The notes under the pieces were generated by a model. It was not told the DNA's origin and did not search any database. It saw nothing but the letters and a program-made list of their open reading frames with translations. Source: Gloeotrichia echinulata CP02 (GTDB lineage: Bacteria > Cyanobacteriota > Cyanobacteriia > Cyanobacteriales > Nostocaceae). From it: 64,000 nucleotides of DNA. The number at the start of each line of letters is the position of its first letter. Position 1 is the first letter of the stretch. The position numbers and the translations under genes are program-made. The stretch lies in NCBI GenBank assembly GCA_038087035.1, contig CP051187.1:4531001-4595000 (forward strand), in the 5' to 3' direction. Below, one piece after another: positions 1 through 7,943 of this stretch.

Positions 1-78
1 CCGCATCCATAATTCAGAACTTTTTTGCGTTAGCCTATCGCCGTAAAATCCCATAATTAAGAACCAAAATCAACGTTT

Positions 79-132
79 CCCAATCCCCAATCCCCAATCC
101 CCAATCCCCAATCCCCAATCCCCAATCCCCAA
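79..132. repeat. STRR array, CCCCAAT heptamer
   Basis: About seven tandem copies of the heptamer CCCCAAT. Short tandemly repeated repetitive (STRR) heptamers are a known feature of heterocystous cyanobacterial genomes. The first 78 bases show no recognisable gene. Confidence 0.9.
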
Positions 133-240
133 ATTCTCAGCCACAAGAATGATTTATTAATTGAGCTATTGATTTTATGTATTAAATATGTAATATAATA
201 AATTACAAGCTACTGCTCGCGTTCTTGGAAGGTGTGCATC

Positions 241-2061
241 ATGGCAAAATTTAGAGATATACTCAATTACTTTCGTCCCGACTGGAAGTGGAGTATTTTC
301 AGCATTACAGTATCCAGTATTAACGAAATTATTGATTTGACTGTACCTTATGCTATCGGACAGATTCTAAACGTTTTGTCTGGACAACCGTTAGACAAAC
401 CACTTCAAGGCGCGATCGCAATTTTTTTAAACATTATAAATTACCCAGCCAGTAAACCTCTATCTTTGGGAGTGTTACTGGGTTTAATTTTCGTTGTCAC
501 CGTATTGAGAGCGCCGTTTGAAGCTTGGTTAACCCATTGGTTTCACTGGGATATACCATTAAGGGCGCGTCGTATTCAGGGACAAAAAGCTATAGAAAAA
601 ATTCTCAGTTTACCACTAGAATTTTATGACGAAAATAACCCTGGACGTATAGCAGGAAGAGTATCTAGAGGTCTTACTAATCATACATGGACTTATCCAG
701 AGATTGCTGGACAGTTAATTCCTAAACTATCGCGAGTGCTGGGAATTTTTGTGTTTATCTGGTTTATTGAGTGGCGGATTGCGATATTATTTCTGATTTC
801 ATTTGGAATTATCCTCAGCTTGAGCTTGCGGAAATTACAGCGGCTAATTTTGCACGAGAGTATCCTGGATAAATACAGTGAAAATACAGAAAGTCGCACT
901 TCGGAAATTATCACAAATATCAAAACTGTTAAAGCCTTTGCGACTGAACCTGAAGAACTAAAGCGGCAAAGTCAAAGGTTAAAACGAGAGTTAACAGTTG
1001 TAGAGTATCGCATTCACAAAGGTTATGTAAAACTTGCTAGTTGGCAACGCACGATGGTACAGTTTGCTGTATTTCTCGTGCTAGGTTTAACTTTAGCAGA
1101 AACAGTCAGCGGTAAGATTTCTTTAGGTCATTTTATCATGACATTAACTCTTTCGAGTATGGCTTATGCTGAAATTCAACCAATTAGTAACCTAGCAGAA
1201 GTATTCGCCCGGCGCTATTCTTCTATGGTGCGGTTTCACGAATTTATGCAAGAACCATCCGCTATTGATGGAGATTCGTTCTTAAATGAGCAACAGCCAA
1301 CAGAATTACCTTATCAATTTTCTGGAAAACTAGAATTTTCTGGTATCAGTTTTGGGTATGATGCCAATCGCCAAGTTTTACAAGATATCAATCTTTTGAT
1401 TGAGCCATATCAAACAGTAGCATTAGTAGGGCGTTCCGGTTCTGGGAAATCCACCTTAGTCAAACTATTATTGCGGTACTTTGAACCTCAACAAGGACAA
1501 ATACTGATTGATGGTCAAGATATTCGCACCTTAGATGTGGGTAAATATAGACGAAGATTGGCGATCGTTCACCAAGAAGTAGACATTTTCAACGGTACCT
1601 TATTGAATAATCTCACCTATGGCAGACCAAACGCCAATTTTGAGCAAGTTCAGCAAGCTTGTAGAATAGCCAGAGTTGATGAAGTGATAGAACAACTACC
1701 CCAGGGATATTACACCGTTGTCGGCGAACGTGGTGTCAGATTATCAGGAGGACAAAGACAGCGCTTAGGAATTGCTAGGGCCTTGCTAGTCGAACCAGAC
1801 GTGCTGGTGTTTGATGAGGCTACCTCCAGCCTAGATTATGAATCAGAGCGTTCAATACAACTAGCCATGCGATCAATTCAGGGAACTCGCACCACGATTA
1901 TTATTGCCCACCGCCTGAGTACAGTCCGGGAAGCCGATAAAATTGTAGTTCTAGATCAGGGAAGGATTGTCGAAGTAGGTAGACACGATGAACTATTGCG
2001 CCAAGAGGGAATTTATCGCCGCTTGCACTCCTTGCAAGAAACCGGCGAACTCCTGAGTTAG
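241..2061 (+). CDS. ABC exporter, fused permease and ATPase
   Basis: A half-transporter exporter of about 606 residues: an N-terminal six-helix permease (roughly residues 1-310) followed by a nucleotide-binding domain. The ATPase shows Walker A (VGRSGSGKST), a Q-loop (VHQEVDIFNG), the signature LSGGQRQRLGIARAL, Walker B (VLVFDEATSSLD) and an H-loop (IAHRLS), so it should be active and work as a dimer in the inner membrane. The ATG at 241 is preferred over an in-frame GTG at 232, because GGAAGG at 226-231 sits at normal ribosome-binding distance from the ATG and would directly abut the GTG. It stands alone, with STRR repeats upstream and tRNAs downstream, so nothing local reveals the substrate. 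Lipid or peptide export is possible for this family but is not shown. Confidence 0.9.
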   Translation: MAKFRDILNYFRPDWKWSIFSITVSSINEIIDLTVPYAIGQILNVLSGQPLDKPLQGAIAIFLNIINYPASKPLSLGVLLGLIFVVTVLRAPFEAWLTHWFHWDIPLRARRIQGQKAIEKILSLPLEFYDENNPGRIAGRVSRGLTNHTWTYPEIAGQLIPKLSRVLGIFVFIWFIEWRIAILFLISFGIILSLSLRKLQRLILHESILDKYSENTESRTSEIITNIKTVKAFATEPEELKRQSQRLKRELTVVEYRIHKGYVKLASWQRTMVQFAVFLVLGLTLAETVSGKISLGHFIMTLTLSSMAYAEIQPISNLAEVFARRYSSMVRFHEFMQEPSAIDGDSFLNEQQPTELPYQFSGKLEFSGISFGYDANRQVLQDINLLIEPYQTVALVGRSGSGKSTLVKLLLRYFEPQQGQILIDGQDIRTLDVGKYRRRLAIVHQEVDIFNGTLLNNLTYGRPNANFEQVQQACRIARVDEVIEQLPQGYYTVVGERGVRLSGGQRQRLGIARALLVEPDVLVFDEATSSLDYESERSIQLAMRSIQGTRTTIIIAHRLSTVREADKIVVLDQGRIVEVGRHDELLRQEGIYRRLHSLQETGELLS

Positions 2062-2157
2062 GCTACACAAACCAGGTTTCTGGAAGAAAAATAATTTTTC
2101 TCTAACCCCTTGCAATTTCCGAAAACTGCTGCTAAAGTAAATAATTGTGGGACAAAT

Positions 2158-2243
2158 GGGTCGGTGTCCGAGTGGTTAATGGAGACGGACTGTAAATCCG
2201 TTGGTTTACGCCTACGCTGGTTCAAATCCAGCCCGGCCCACCA
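2158..2243 (+). tRNA. tRNA-Tyr (anticodon GTA)
   Basis: A class II tRNA with a seven-pair acceptor stem (GGGTCGG with CCGGCCC), anticodon loop CTGTAAA giving GTA, a long variable arm, the GGTTCAAATCC T-arm and an encoded CCA at 2241-2243. A tRNA-Thr follows 75 bases downstream on the same strand. Confidence 0.97.
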
Positions 2244-2318
2244 CTTGTAAAGTTATGAGTTATAATGACTGAGGTAACAGCATTGTAACTCTTAACTTAA
2301 AAATCAAAAGTGTATTTT

Positions 2319-2390
2319 GCCCGTGTGGCTCAGTGGTAGAGCACACCCTTGGTAAGGGTGAGGTCACGAGTTCAATCCTCGTCACGGGCT
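2319..2390 (+). tRNA. tRNA-Thr (anticodon GGT)
   Basis: A 72-nt cloverleaf with acceptor stem GCCCGTG/CACGGGC and anticodon loop TTGGTAA (GGT). CCA is not encoded. Its 3' end (2373-2391) is repeated imperfectly at 3842-3860, on the far side of an integrase gene, so it probably serves as an attachment site. Confidence 0.97.
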
Positions 2391-2481
2391 TGTTTTTCAT
2401 GAGTCTAATCAACGGTAGAGTAAGGGTTTGAGCCTTCGGAAGTGACTTAGGGGTTTAGGAACTGAGTCCCTTACTAATATT

Positions 2482-2608
2482 TTTGACTATGATTTGACTA
2501 TGATTTGACTATGATTTGGGTATCGGGTGAAAATTTTGGGTATCGTACTTGTGTTTTGACTATGATTTGACTATGATTTTTGTAGAGCAATTTATTTTAA
2601 TAGTCAAA
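2482..2608. promoter_or_regulatory. 11-bp iteron array upstream of integrase
   Basis: Exact copies of TTTGACTATGA start at 2482, 2493, 2504, 2555 and 2566. Variants TTTGGGTATCG start at 2515 and 2535. An inverted half-copy (TAGTCAAA) lies at 2601-2608, just before the integrase start. The spacing is 11 or 20 bases, close to one or two helical turns, so proteins bound here would stack on one face of the DNA. They could be integrase arm-type sites or an operator. Confidence 0.65.
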
Positions 2609-2612
2609 ATCT

Positions 2613-3779
2613 ATGAATAGAATACAAAAGATATCCAAGGGGTCAGTAGGTATTGAATCATTTCAAGGTAGATTACGACTGAGATTGCCAAGACAAATTT
2701 ACGAAGGTAAACAAAAGTATCTGACTTTGAATTTAGCTGATACACCTGAAAATCGTCAGCTAGCAGAACAGAAAGCACATGAGATAGAGTTAGACATTAT
2801 CTCAGGCGAATTCGACGAAAAACTAGCCAAATACAAGCCACAAAGACACTTATCAATAGTCAATCCCGATGAACCTCAAATAGTCTTAACAATTTCTCAA
2901 CTATGGGACAGATATATTGATTACAAACGCCAATCACTCAAACCGACAACACTGGATAAACTGGCGGTATTAGAAAAACATATTAAACGCTGTCCATATC
3001 AAGCTTTAGATGAAGGGATGAAAATTCGGATTTCACTATTGCAACAAACAACCAATTCACAAGCCAAAGATGTACTCATGTATCTATCAGCAGCTTGTAA
3101 ATGGGGAATGAAGCGCGGTTTAGTGACATTTAATCCCTTTGAAGGAATGTATAACGAGCTTCCCAAGCATAAATGGCAAGATAATTCACAACCTAATGCT
3201 TTTAGTGAAGAAGAAAAGCAAAAGATAATTCATAGTTTTAGAAATCACAAACCAGCTAAAGGAATAGGTTACAGCCATTATGCACCATTTGTGGAGTTTT
3301 TATTCTTAACAGGATGCCGTCCCTCAGAAGCTATTGGGTTACAATGGCAGCATATTACACCAGATTGTTCCAAAATTACCTTTGACAGCGCATTAGTTCA
3401 GGTGGGGAACGGTGAAAGAGTGAGAGTTGATGGCTCGAAAAACAATAAGAAGCGAACTTTTAACTGCAACCAAAGATTGCAAGAATTGTTATTGAAAATA
3501 AAACCAGAAAATCCTCACGCTGAATCTTTAGTATTTCCCTCACCGGAAGGACTATCAATACATTACAGAAACTTTTCGCGCCGTGCATGGGATAAAATTG
3601 TAGACTCATTGGTAGAACGTAAAACAACTCCCTACTCTTGTCGTGATACTTTCATATCTGAGCAAATCGCCAAAGGAGTTCCTACGGCTGTAGTTGCTAA
3701 ATGGTGTGATAATTCAGTGGAGATGATTGAGCAAAAATATCTTGATTCTCAGATATTGGAGCAATTGAAACCGCTGTAA
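2613..3779 (+). CDS. Tyrosine recombinase (phage-type integrase)
   Basis: A 388-residue site-specific recombinase. The N-terminal half has a core-binding-like helical region (around residues 95-190), and the C-terminal half is the catalytic domain. Visible motifs are the first catalytic arginine (LTGCRPSEAIGLQW), the second arginine box (TPYSCRDTFI, the cyanobacterial form of HxLRHTF), a tryptophan in the H/W position (VAKWCDNS) and the nucleophilic tyrosine (IEQKYLD) near the C-terminus. The usual first box-II histidine is replaced by tyrosine, a form I recall from cyanobacterial integrases. It lies directly downstream of tRNA-Thr and inside its att repeats, so tRNA-Thr is its likely target. 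The iteron array ends five bases before the start codon, and no accessory excisionase gene is visible. Confidence 0.92.
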   Translation: MNRIQKISKGSVGIESFQGRLRLRLPRQIYEGKQKYLTLNLADTPENRQLAEQKAHEIELDIISGEFDEKLAKYKPQRHLSIVNPDEPQIVLTISQLWDRYIDYKRQSLKPTTLDKLAVLEKHIKRCPYQALDEGMKIRISLLQQTTNSQAKDVLMYLSAACKWGMKRGLVTFNPFEGMYNELPKHKWQDNSQPNAFSEEEKQKIIHSFRNHKPAKGIGYSHYAPFVEFLFLTGCRPSEAIGLQWQHITPDCSKITFDSALVQVGNGERVRVDGSKNNKKRTFNCNQRLQELLLKIKPENPHAESLVFPSPEGLSIHYRNFSRRAWDKIVDSLVERKTTPYSCRDTFISEQIAKGVPTAVVAKWCDNSVEMIEQKYLDSQILEQLKPL

Positions 3780-3874
3780 TATATATTTTTTTTATTTATG
3801 CAGCAACTACACACTCTTGCTAAAGTTGATATTTATAATTTTAATCCTCATCACGGGCTTATTATTGTTTCTAT

Positions 3875-3933
3875 AGTGTGCGTCAGCCAACAGCTTTGAA
3901 AATCAGTGCAATTATTACCCTGACGCACCATAC
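3875..3933. repeat. Palindromic dispersed repeat, GTGCGTCAG family
   Basis: Ends GTGTGCGTCAG and CTGACGCACCATAC are inverted around about 40 bases. Related elements occur at 23981-24044 and 48170-48232. It has the look of a small non-autonomous palindromic element. Confidence 0.6.
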
Positions 3934-3986
3934 GAAGATTTTATTTTTTAGTTATCAATAGGTAAAATACATAAAGTTAAAATCCA

Positions 3987-4898
3987 TTATGCTTCTGTAA
4001 AGTAATCAGAATCTATTTTCTTTACTTCATAAGAAACAAATGGTGTTACTCCAACATTGTGTTCTATCATCAACTCTGCAAGATTTTGACCGTCTATGAG
4101 AATTATACGACTATCAATCCTTGATACAAAATCTATCGCTTCTTTAGTAAATGTTGATGAAGTAATAAAAATACCTTTTTTAGCACGGAAACCCTGTAGA
4201 GTTCCAGCAAACTTCTGGATTTCTGGTCTACCTATAGAATTTTCCCAACGTTTAGCTTGAAGATATATAACGTCAAGTCCAAGACGGTCTTCATTAATAA
4301 TTCCATCAATTCCACCATCTCCACTTCTTCCTACCGTTTGTCCTGCATCTTTGCGTGTACCACCATATCCCATTTTGAGAAGTAAATCAACCACAAGCTT
4401 TTCAAAAAAAGCTGGGGAAGATTTCTTGATTGTTTGTATAATATCAGTTGCTAAATCTTGGTTTAATTTTTGTATAGCTGTTTCTATATCTTCTTCCGGT
4501 GTCTGATTGCTTATTAGTTCACTCTGATTATTTCCTGATTTATTTTCTAATTTCCTGTTACTTTTAAAATCTATAAATTCCGAAAATTGCTCCAGAAATT
4601 TTACATTTATATCCTGGGGATTTTTGTTAATAATTTTCAGCCCACGTTCTGTAATTCGGAAATATCCTCTTCGTGTATATTCCAATAACCCAGCTTTTTT
4701 CATGTATGTTCGCGCCCAACCAACACGGTTATCAAAAGCAGACTGGCGCCCACTCGGTAGCAACTCTTTGCGTGCTTCATCTGATAACTTAAACTTCTCA
4801 GCCAAATATTCAATAGATTCCTGTAGTGAATGTTCTTTCTCGTCTACTAGTAGTTGTAGCAACGGTAGCATGATGCTTTGATAGTCGGGTATCCTCAT
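3987..4898 (-). CDS. Mrr-like restriction endonuclease
   Basis: A 303-residue protein with two recognisable parts. Residues 1-95 resemble the winged-helix Mrr N-terminal domain (PSGRQSAFDNRVGWART, then a RITERG strand). Residues 160-285 are an Mrr-type PD-(D/E)XK nuclease with catalytic Asp198 (GDGGIDGII) and the Gln214-x-Lys216 pair (LQAKRW). Mrr enzymes cut DNA carrying foreign modifications such as methylated bases, so this is probably a solo Type IV restriction enzyme. No methyltransferase or specificity gene is nearby. It lies next to the tRNA-Thr integrase element and another nuclease gene in the same orientation, which suggests a small defence patch. It lies outside the att repeats, so co-mobility is not shown. 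Confidence 0.88.
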   Translation of the reverse strand: MRIPDYQSIMLPLLQLLVDEKEHSLQESIEYLAEKFKLSDEARKELLPSGRQSAFDNRVGWARTYMKKAGLLEYTRRGYFRITERGLKIINKNPQDINVKFLEQFSEFIDFKSNRKLENKSGNNQSELISNQTPEEDIETAIQKLNQDLATDIIQTIKKSSPAFFEKLVVDLLLKMGYGGTRKDAGQTVGRSGDGGIDGIINEDRLGLDVIYLQAKRWENSIGRPEIQKFAGTLQGFRAKKGIFITSSTFTKEAIDFVSRIDSRIILIDGQNLAELMIEHNVGVTPFVSYEVKKIDSDYFTEA

Positions 4899-5004
4899 GA
4901 TTACAATCAGTATAAAACATGACTATAGATTATAACCTTCTCAGAATTATGTATATATATCAGATAATAAATAGCGCTAGTAGCCTAAAATACAAACTAT
5001 TTAC

Positions 5005-5658
5005 CTATCCCTCAACCCTTCCATAAGCCTTCCTCACCCAATATCCCCTAGCCGGCTTATCCAACCCATAAGCCTTACACCACTTCTCTACAGCCTTATC
5101 AGACACACCAAAATCTCTACCAATTTGCGCCGTTGGCTTTTCCCACACCAACTTTGCTAATTCTTCCTTTGATGGCCTTTCAACTTTCCTGGTGTGAATT
5201 CTCGAATCTGGACTAACCTTCCTAGTTGTTAAATCAACGCCAAATTCTTTGTAGGTTCGCTTAGGCGCTACTTCAGTAAACTCTGTAAAATCCTCCCACC
5301 AATAAAAAGGACTGGGAGATTTAGGGGGCGTTGATCTGATGCGACAACCGCCAAACTTAATTGATGGATATACTACTTTGTTGATATCCGGTAAATAAAG
5401 ACCATAAAAGTCAAAGTCATCAGGTTTGTATTTTCTATAATGATTGCCGTTCTTATCTGCCCAACTAGTTTTATTTTTAATTTCGCCGTCGCTGTTATAT
5501 TTAGCCTGAATTCTATAAAACTTACTATTGTCGTAGGCAACCAGATCAAAAGGTAAATGCTCACACACCAGTGGTGTCAAAATTGAGTATCCTTTAATTG
5601 CTAAATCTGCTATTGCTTTAGCTGCAGCTATATCGCCTTTGTCTTTCGTGTGGTGCAT
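5005..5658 (-). CDS. PD-(D/E)XK endonuclease, group I intron-endonuclease-like
   Basis: A 217-residue protein. The N-terminal half resembles the PD-(D/E)XK fold of cyanobacterial intron endonucleases such as I-Ssp6803I: an N-terminal helix (KDKGDIAAAKAIADL), Asp38 (LPFDLVAY) and Gln51-x-Lys53 (YRIQAKY). The C-terminal part has a helix-turn-helix (TAQIGRDFGVSDKAVEKWC) that could bind DNA. No intron is evident around it: the neighbouring tRNA-Arg at 5731-5803 is uninterrupted. It may be a free-standing homing or defence nuclease. Its start lies about 70 bases from the tRNA gene and the orientation matches the Mrr-like gene. The nuclease assignment is fairly firm; the biological role is inference. 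Confidence 0.7.
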   Translation of the reverse strand: MHHTKDKGDIAAAKAIADLAIKGYSILTPLVCEHLPFDLVAYDNSKFYRIQAKYNSDGEIKNKTSWADKNGNHYRKYKPDDFDFYGLYLPDINKVVYPSIKFGGCRIRSTPPKSPSPFYWWEDFTEFTEVAPKRTYKEFGVDLTTRKVSPDSRIHTRKVERPSKEELAKLVWEKPTAQIGRDFGVSDKAVEKWCKAYGLDKPARGYWVRKAYGRVEG

Positions 5659-5730
5659 TGATGCAAAAATTAAAGCCTCTAGGACAACTTACCATAAAAA
5701 GGCTTCTCAAAGGTTCGTATTGAGTTAAAA

Positions 5731-5803
5731 CGGGTGTGGCAGGAATCGAACCTGCGGCTGACTGTTTAGAAGACAGTTACTCTATCCCCTGAGTTACACA
5801 CCC
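5731..5803 (-). tRNA. tRNA-Arg (anticodon TCT)
   Basis: On the minus strand, acceptor stem GGGTGTG/CACACCC, anticodon stem ACTGT/ACAGT with loop CTTCTAA (TCT), and T-arm with GGTTCGATTCC. It is 73 nt long and CCA is not encoded. The gene is intact despite the adjacent intron-type endonuclease gene. Confidence 0.96.
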
Positions 5804-6162
5804 AAGCTAAAAACGTGGCTCTTTAAGGAGTCATCTGTTTAGATTATACCTCTTTTTACCAGCAACAGGCAAGCAAAAATTGCAGATTTTTCATCGGCAA
5901 GGCTAAGATCCAAATTGCTATTTGGTAAATATACACTAAAAATGTAACAAAAGGGGCGCTAATTTAGATATATTGTTTTGTCAACGGGTACTTTACCCCT
6001 TAGCGTAAACACCCTCTGGGCGGCTAACCATAAGAAAGCTTCTCGTTATTGCGAGGCTTGCTCCTAGGGCACGCTAAGTAATCGCACGCTTGGCGATGCC
6101 GCCACATGCGATTATAGATCGCATATCGAGAATGCCCCTGAGAGGAGTTATTTGCTAGTTCT
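5804..6162. other. Intergenic region, no gene seen
   Basis: It holds GC-rich dispersed sequence around 6040-6110 (several GCGAT-type words and imperfect inverted repeats). No open reading frame or RNA gene is recognised. GAGAGGAG at about 6140 provides a ribosome-binding site for the next gene. Confidence 0.6.
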
Positions 6163-6822
6163 ATGTTTATTCTCAAACGGCAGAATGTTGAAATATCAAC
6201 TATTCACCACCCAAAACGGGATCAGCAGGTGTCGATCCTCCATTATCAGGGGCAAGCCTTTCGCTTAATTAGCGTTTTCAAAGCTAGTCAAGAGGAAGAA
6301 GCTAGAGCCTTATGGAGGGATTTAACCGATAATCAAGGTAAAGCCTGTGTCTTGCTCGAAGAACCAGAGCGGTTTAGCGTCTGGGGTAAAATACGTTTAG
6401 AGCAGCTAGATAGCGATACAGGTGGTGATGGCCAAATCGCGATTTTCATCCAAGGGAGTATTTTGCTGCTGCAAGCTGTCTATATGGAGGTGGAAGAGTT
6501 GTTAGGGAATCGTCAAGCGGCTTTATTTGAGAAAGATATTACACAGGTTTTGCGCCAAAAGCAATTACCGGGAGTATCAACACCTGAAGCCGTCAAATAC
6601 TTGCTGACTAACAACCCACTGGATACAGTCAACCTTCCGGTTTGGCCAGAAAAATATGTGATTAGCTTCTTACAAGAACTGTATAGACTAGGAAAAGCGT
6701 ATTTTGGCAATGCTAACTTTGCCTATCAAGTGATTGATCGGTTACAAGATATGCCAGAACCAGAGCGATCGCTGTTTATCACTTGGCTAAATCAGTCTTC
6801 ACTGAGTAAACTGTGGCAATAG
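6163..6822 (+). CDS. Conserved hypothetical protein (219 aa)
   Basis: I do not recognise a named family. The 219-residue protein looks soluble, with no signal peptide or membrane segment. It begins with a beta-rich region (residues 1-100, ISTIHHPKRDQQVSILHYQG) followed by helices, and ends in an acidic-to-helical tail (MPEPERSLFITWLNQ). AGAGGAG about 20 bases upstream supports the ATG. Length, codon use and context among conserved cyanobacterial genes suggest a genuine gene. It reads in the same direction as the membrane protein downstream but is separated from it by 257 bases, so an operon is unlikely. Confidence 0.75.
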   Translation: MFILKRQNVEISTIHHPKRDQQVSILHYQGQAFRLISVFKASQEEEARALWRDLTDNQGKACVLLEEPERFSVWGKIRLEQLDSDTGGDGQIAIFIQGSILLLQAVYMEVEELLGNRQAALFEKDITQVLRQKQLPGVSTPEAVKYLLTNNPLDTVNLPVWPEKYVISFLQELYRLGKAYFGNANFAYQVIDRLQDMPEPERSLFITWLNQSSLSKLWQ

Positions 6823-7079
6823 CATGGACGTGGAAGGAAATTGCTGTCACCAGCACTTGCTTTTGACGCTCGATGGGGTATGGTTTGGCAAAGCCATGAA
6901 CTACTACCGCTGGGCAAAATTAAAAATTCAAACTTCAACAGGCTTTGATTTTAGGCTTGGGCGCTGTTTTGAATGATAGTTTTATTTCTCCGGTAATGTA
7001 CTACTTGATGCTCATCCATGCTTCCACACGGTCCTGCTCGCGAAAATATTGCCAGAGTGTATTCACATAGCCAAGACTT

Positions 7080-7931
7080 ATGAGTAGTTCTTACGAAAAT
7101 TCCTACCGTCCGCCATCGATTTTTACCACTGGGAACATTATTTTGCTGAATATTGGCTGGGCGGTGCTAGCACTGTTATACTTTTTATTGTTTAGTGCCA
7201 AAGTTCCAGGAGCGGATGGGACGCAAAGTCGTGCCGAATGGTATGTAATTGGTACAAATATTTTTGAAGCGGTAGCTTACCTGGGTGCGGGTATCTTATG
7301 CTTGAGGAATTGGCGTAGTCCACAGATTGTCAGTGGTCGCAATGTTTGGCTCGCAATTGGCATAGGTATGCTGTCCTATTTCCTAGGAGGAATATTTTTC
7401 GGTTATACGGAAATAATTTTAAAGAAAGAACCGGATGTATCTATTGGCGATGTGTTTTTTGTACTGACTTATTTATCCCTTGGTGTAGGCATGATTTTGG
7501 CAGCAGTTTCTAGAAGAATCAATTTGGAAAAATGGCAATGGCTAATTGTTTTGGCCATTGCAGTGTTTGGCAGTCTTTTAGCTTGGTGGATTTCTCTGCA
7601 ACAAGCAACAACCTTAGATCTGCTAGGCTCGATTTTAAATTGGTTTTATATAGTTAGCGATGTGGCTATATTAATTATTGCCACCACTCTGCTGTTAACC
7701 TTTTGGGGGGGGCGACTTGCCCAATCTTGGAGAATGATTGCAGCAGCGGCCTTTTCGCTATACATTGCAGATATGTGGTTTAAATACGCCCAAGGTTCCA
7801 ACTATCAAAGTGGGGACGTACTAGAAGTATTTTGGGTGTTTAGTGGGGTGTTATTTGGTATGGGCGCTGCCCTAGAATATGACACATCATTAAGCCGAAC
7901 GCGGCGGGAGCGCGGACGAAAAAGAGCTTAG
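7080..7931 (+). CDS. Multi-pass integral membrane protein, unknown function
   Basis: A 283-residue protein with about eight or nine hydrophobic helices (around residues 18-40, 58-78, 90-110, 123-143, 152-172, 184-206, 215-233 and 242-262). The loop between helices 1 and 2 is polar, and the C-terminus is strongly basic (SRTRRERGRKRA), so probably cytoplasmic. The overall look is like the sensory membrane modules that precede GGDEF or kinase domains in other proteins, but no output domain is present. It ends 12 bases before the next gene and is probably co-transcribed with it. Function is unknown. Confidence 0.8.
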   Translation: MSSSYENSYRPPSIFTTGNIILLNIGWAVLALLYFLLFSAKVPGADGTQSRAEWYVIGTNIFEAVAYLGAGILCLRNWRSPQIVSGRNVWLAIGIGMLSYFLGGIFFGYTEIILKKEPDVSIGDVFFVLTYLSLGVGMILAAVSRRINLEKWQWLIVLAIAVFGSLLAWWISLQQATTLDLLGSILNWFYIVSDVAILIIATTLLLTFWGGRLAQSWRMIAAAAFSLYIADMWFKYAQGSNYQSGDVLEVFWVFSGVLFGMGAALEYDTSLSRTRRERGRKRA

Positions 7932-7943
7932 AAGAAAAGATTT

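Larger units (their letters stand above)
2373..3860. mobile_element. Mini integrative element in tRNA-Thr
   Basis: The last 19 bases of the tRNA-Thr region (2373-2391, CAATCCTCGTCACGGGCTT) recur at 3842-3860 with 17 of 19 matches. Between them lie only an iteron array and a tyrosine recombinase gene. This is the arrangement of attL, int and attR. At about 1.5 kb with no cargo it is either a decayed element or a stripped integrase cassette. The two att copies differ at two positions, which suggests an old insertion or a hybrid of tRNA and incoming att sequence. Confidence 0.6.

Noticed and set aside
5373..5564. Second frame inside the PD-(D/E)XK endonuclease gene
   Set aside because: It is on the same strand in another frame, without recognisable features. 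The larger frame carries the nuclease motifs.
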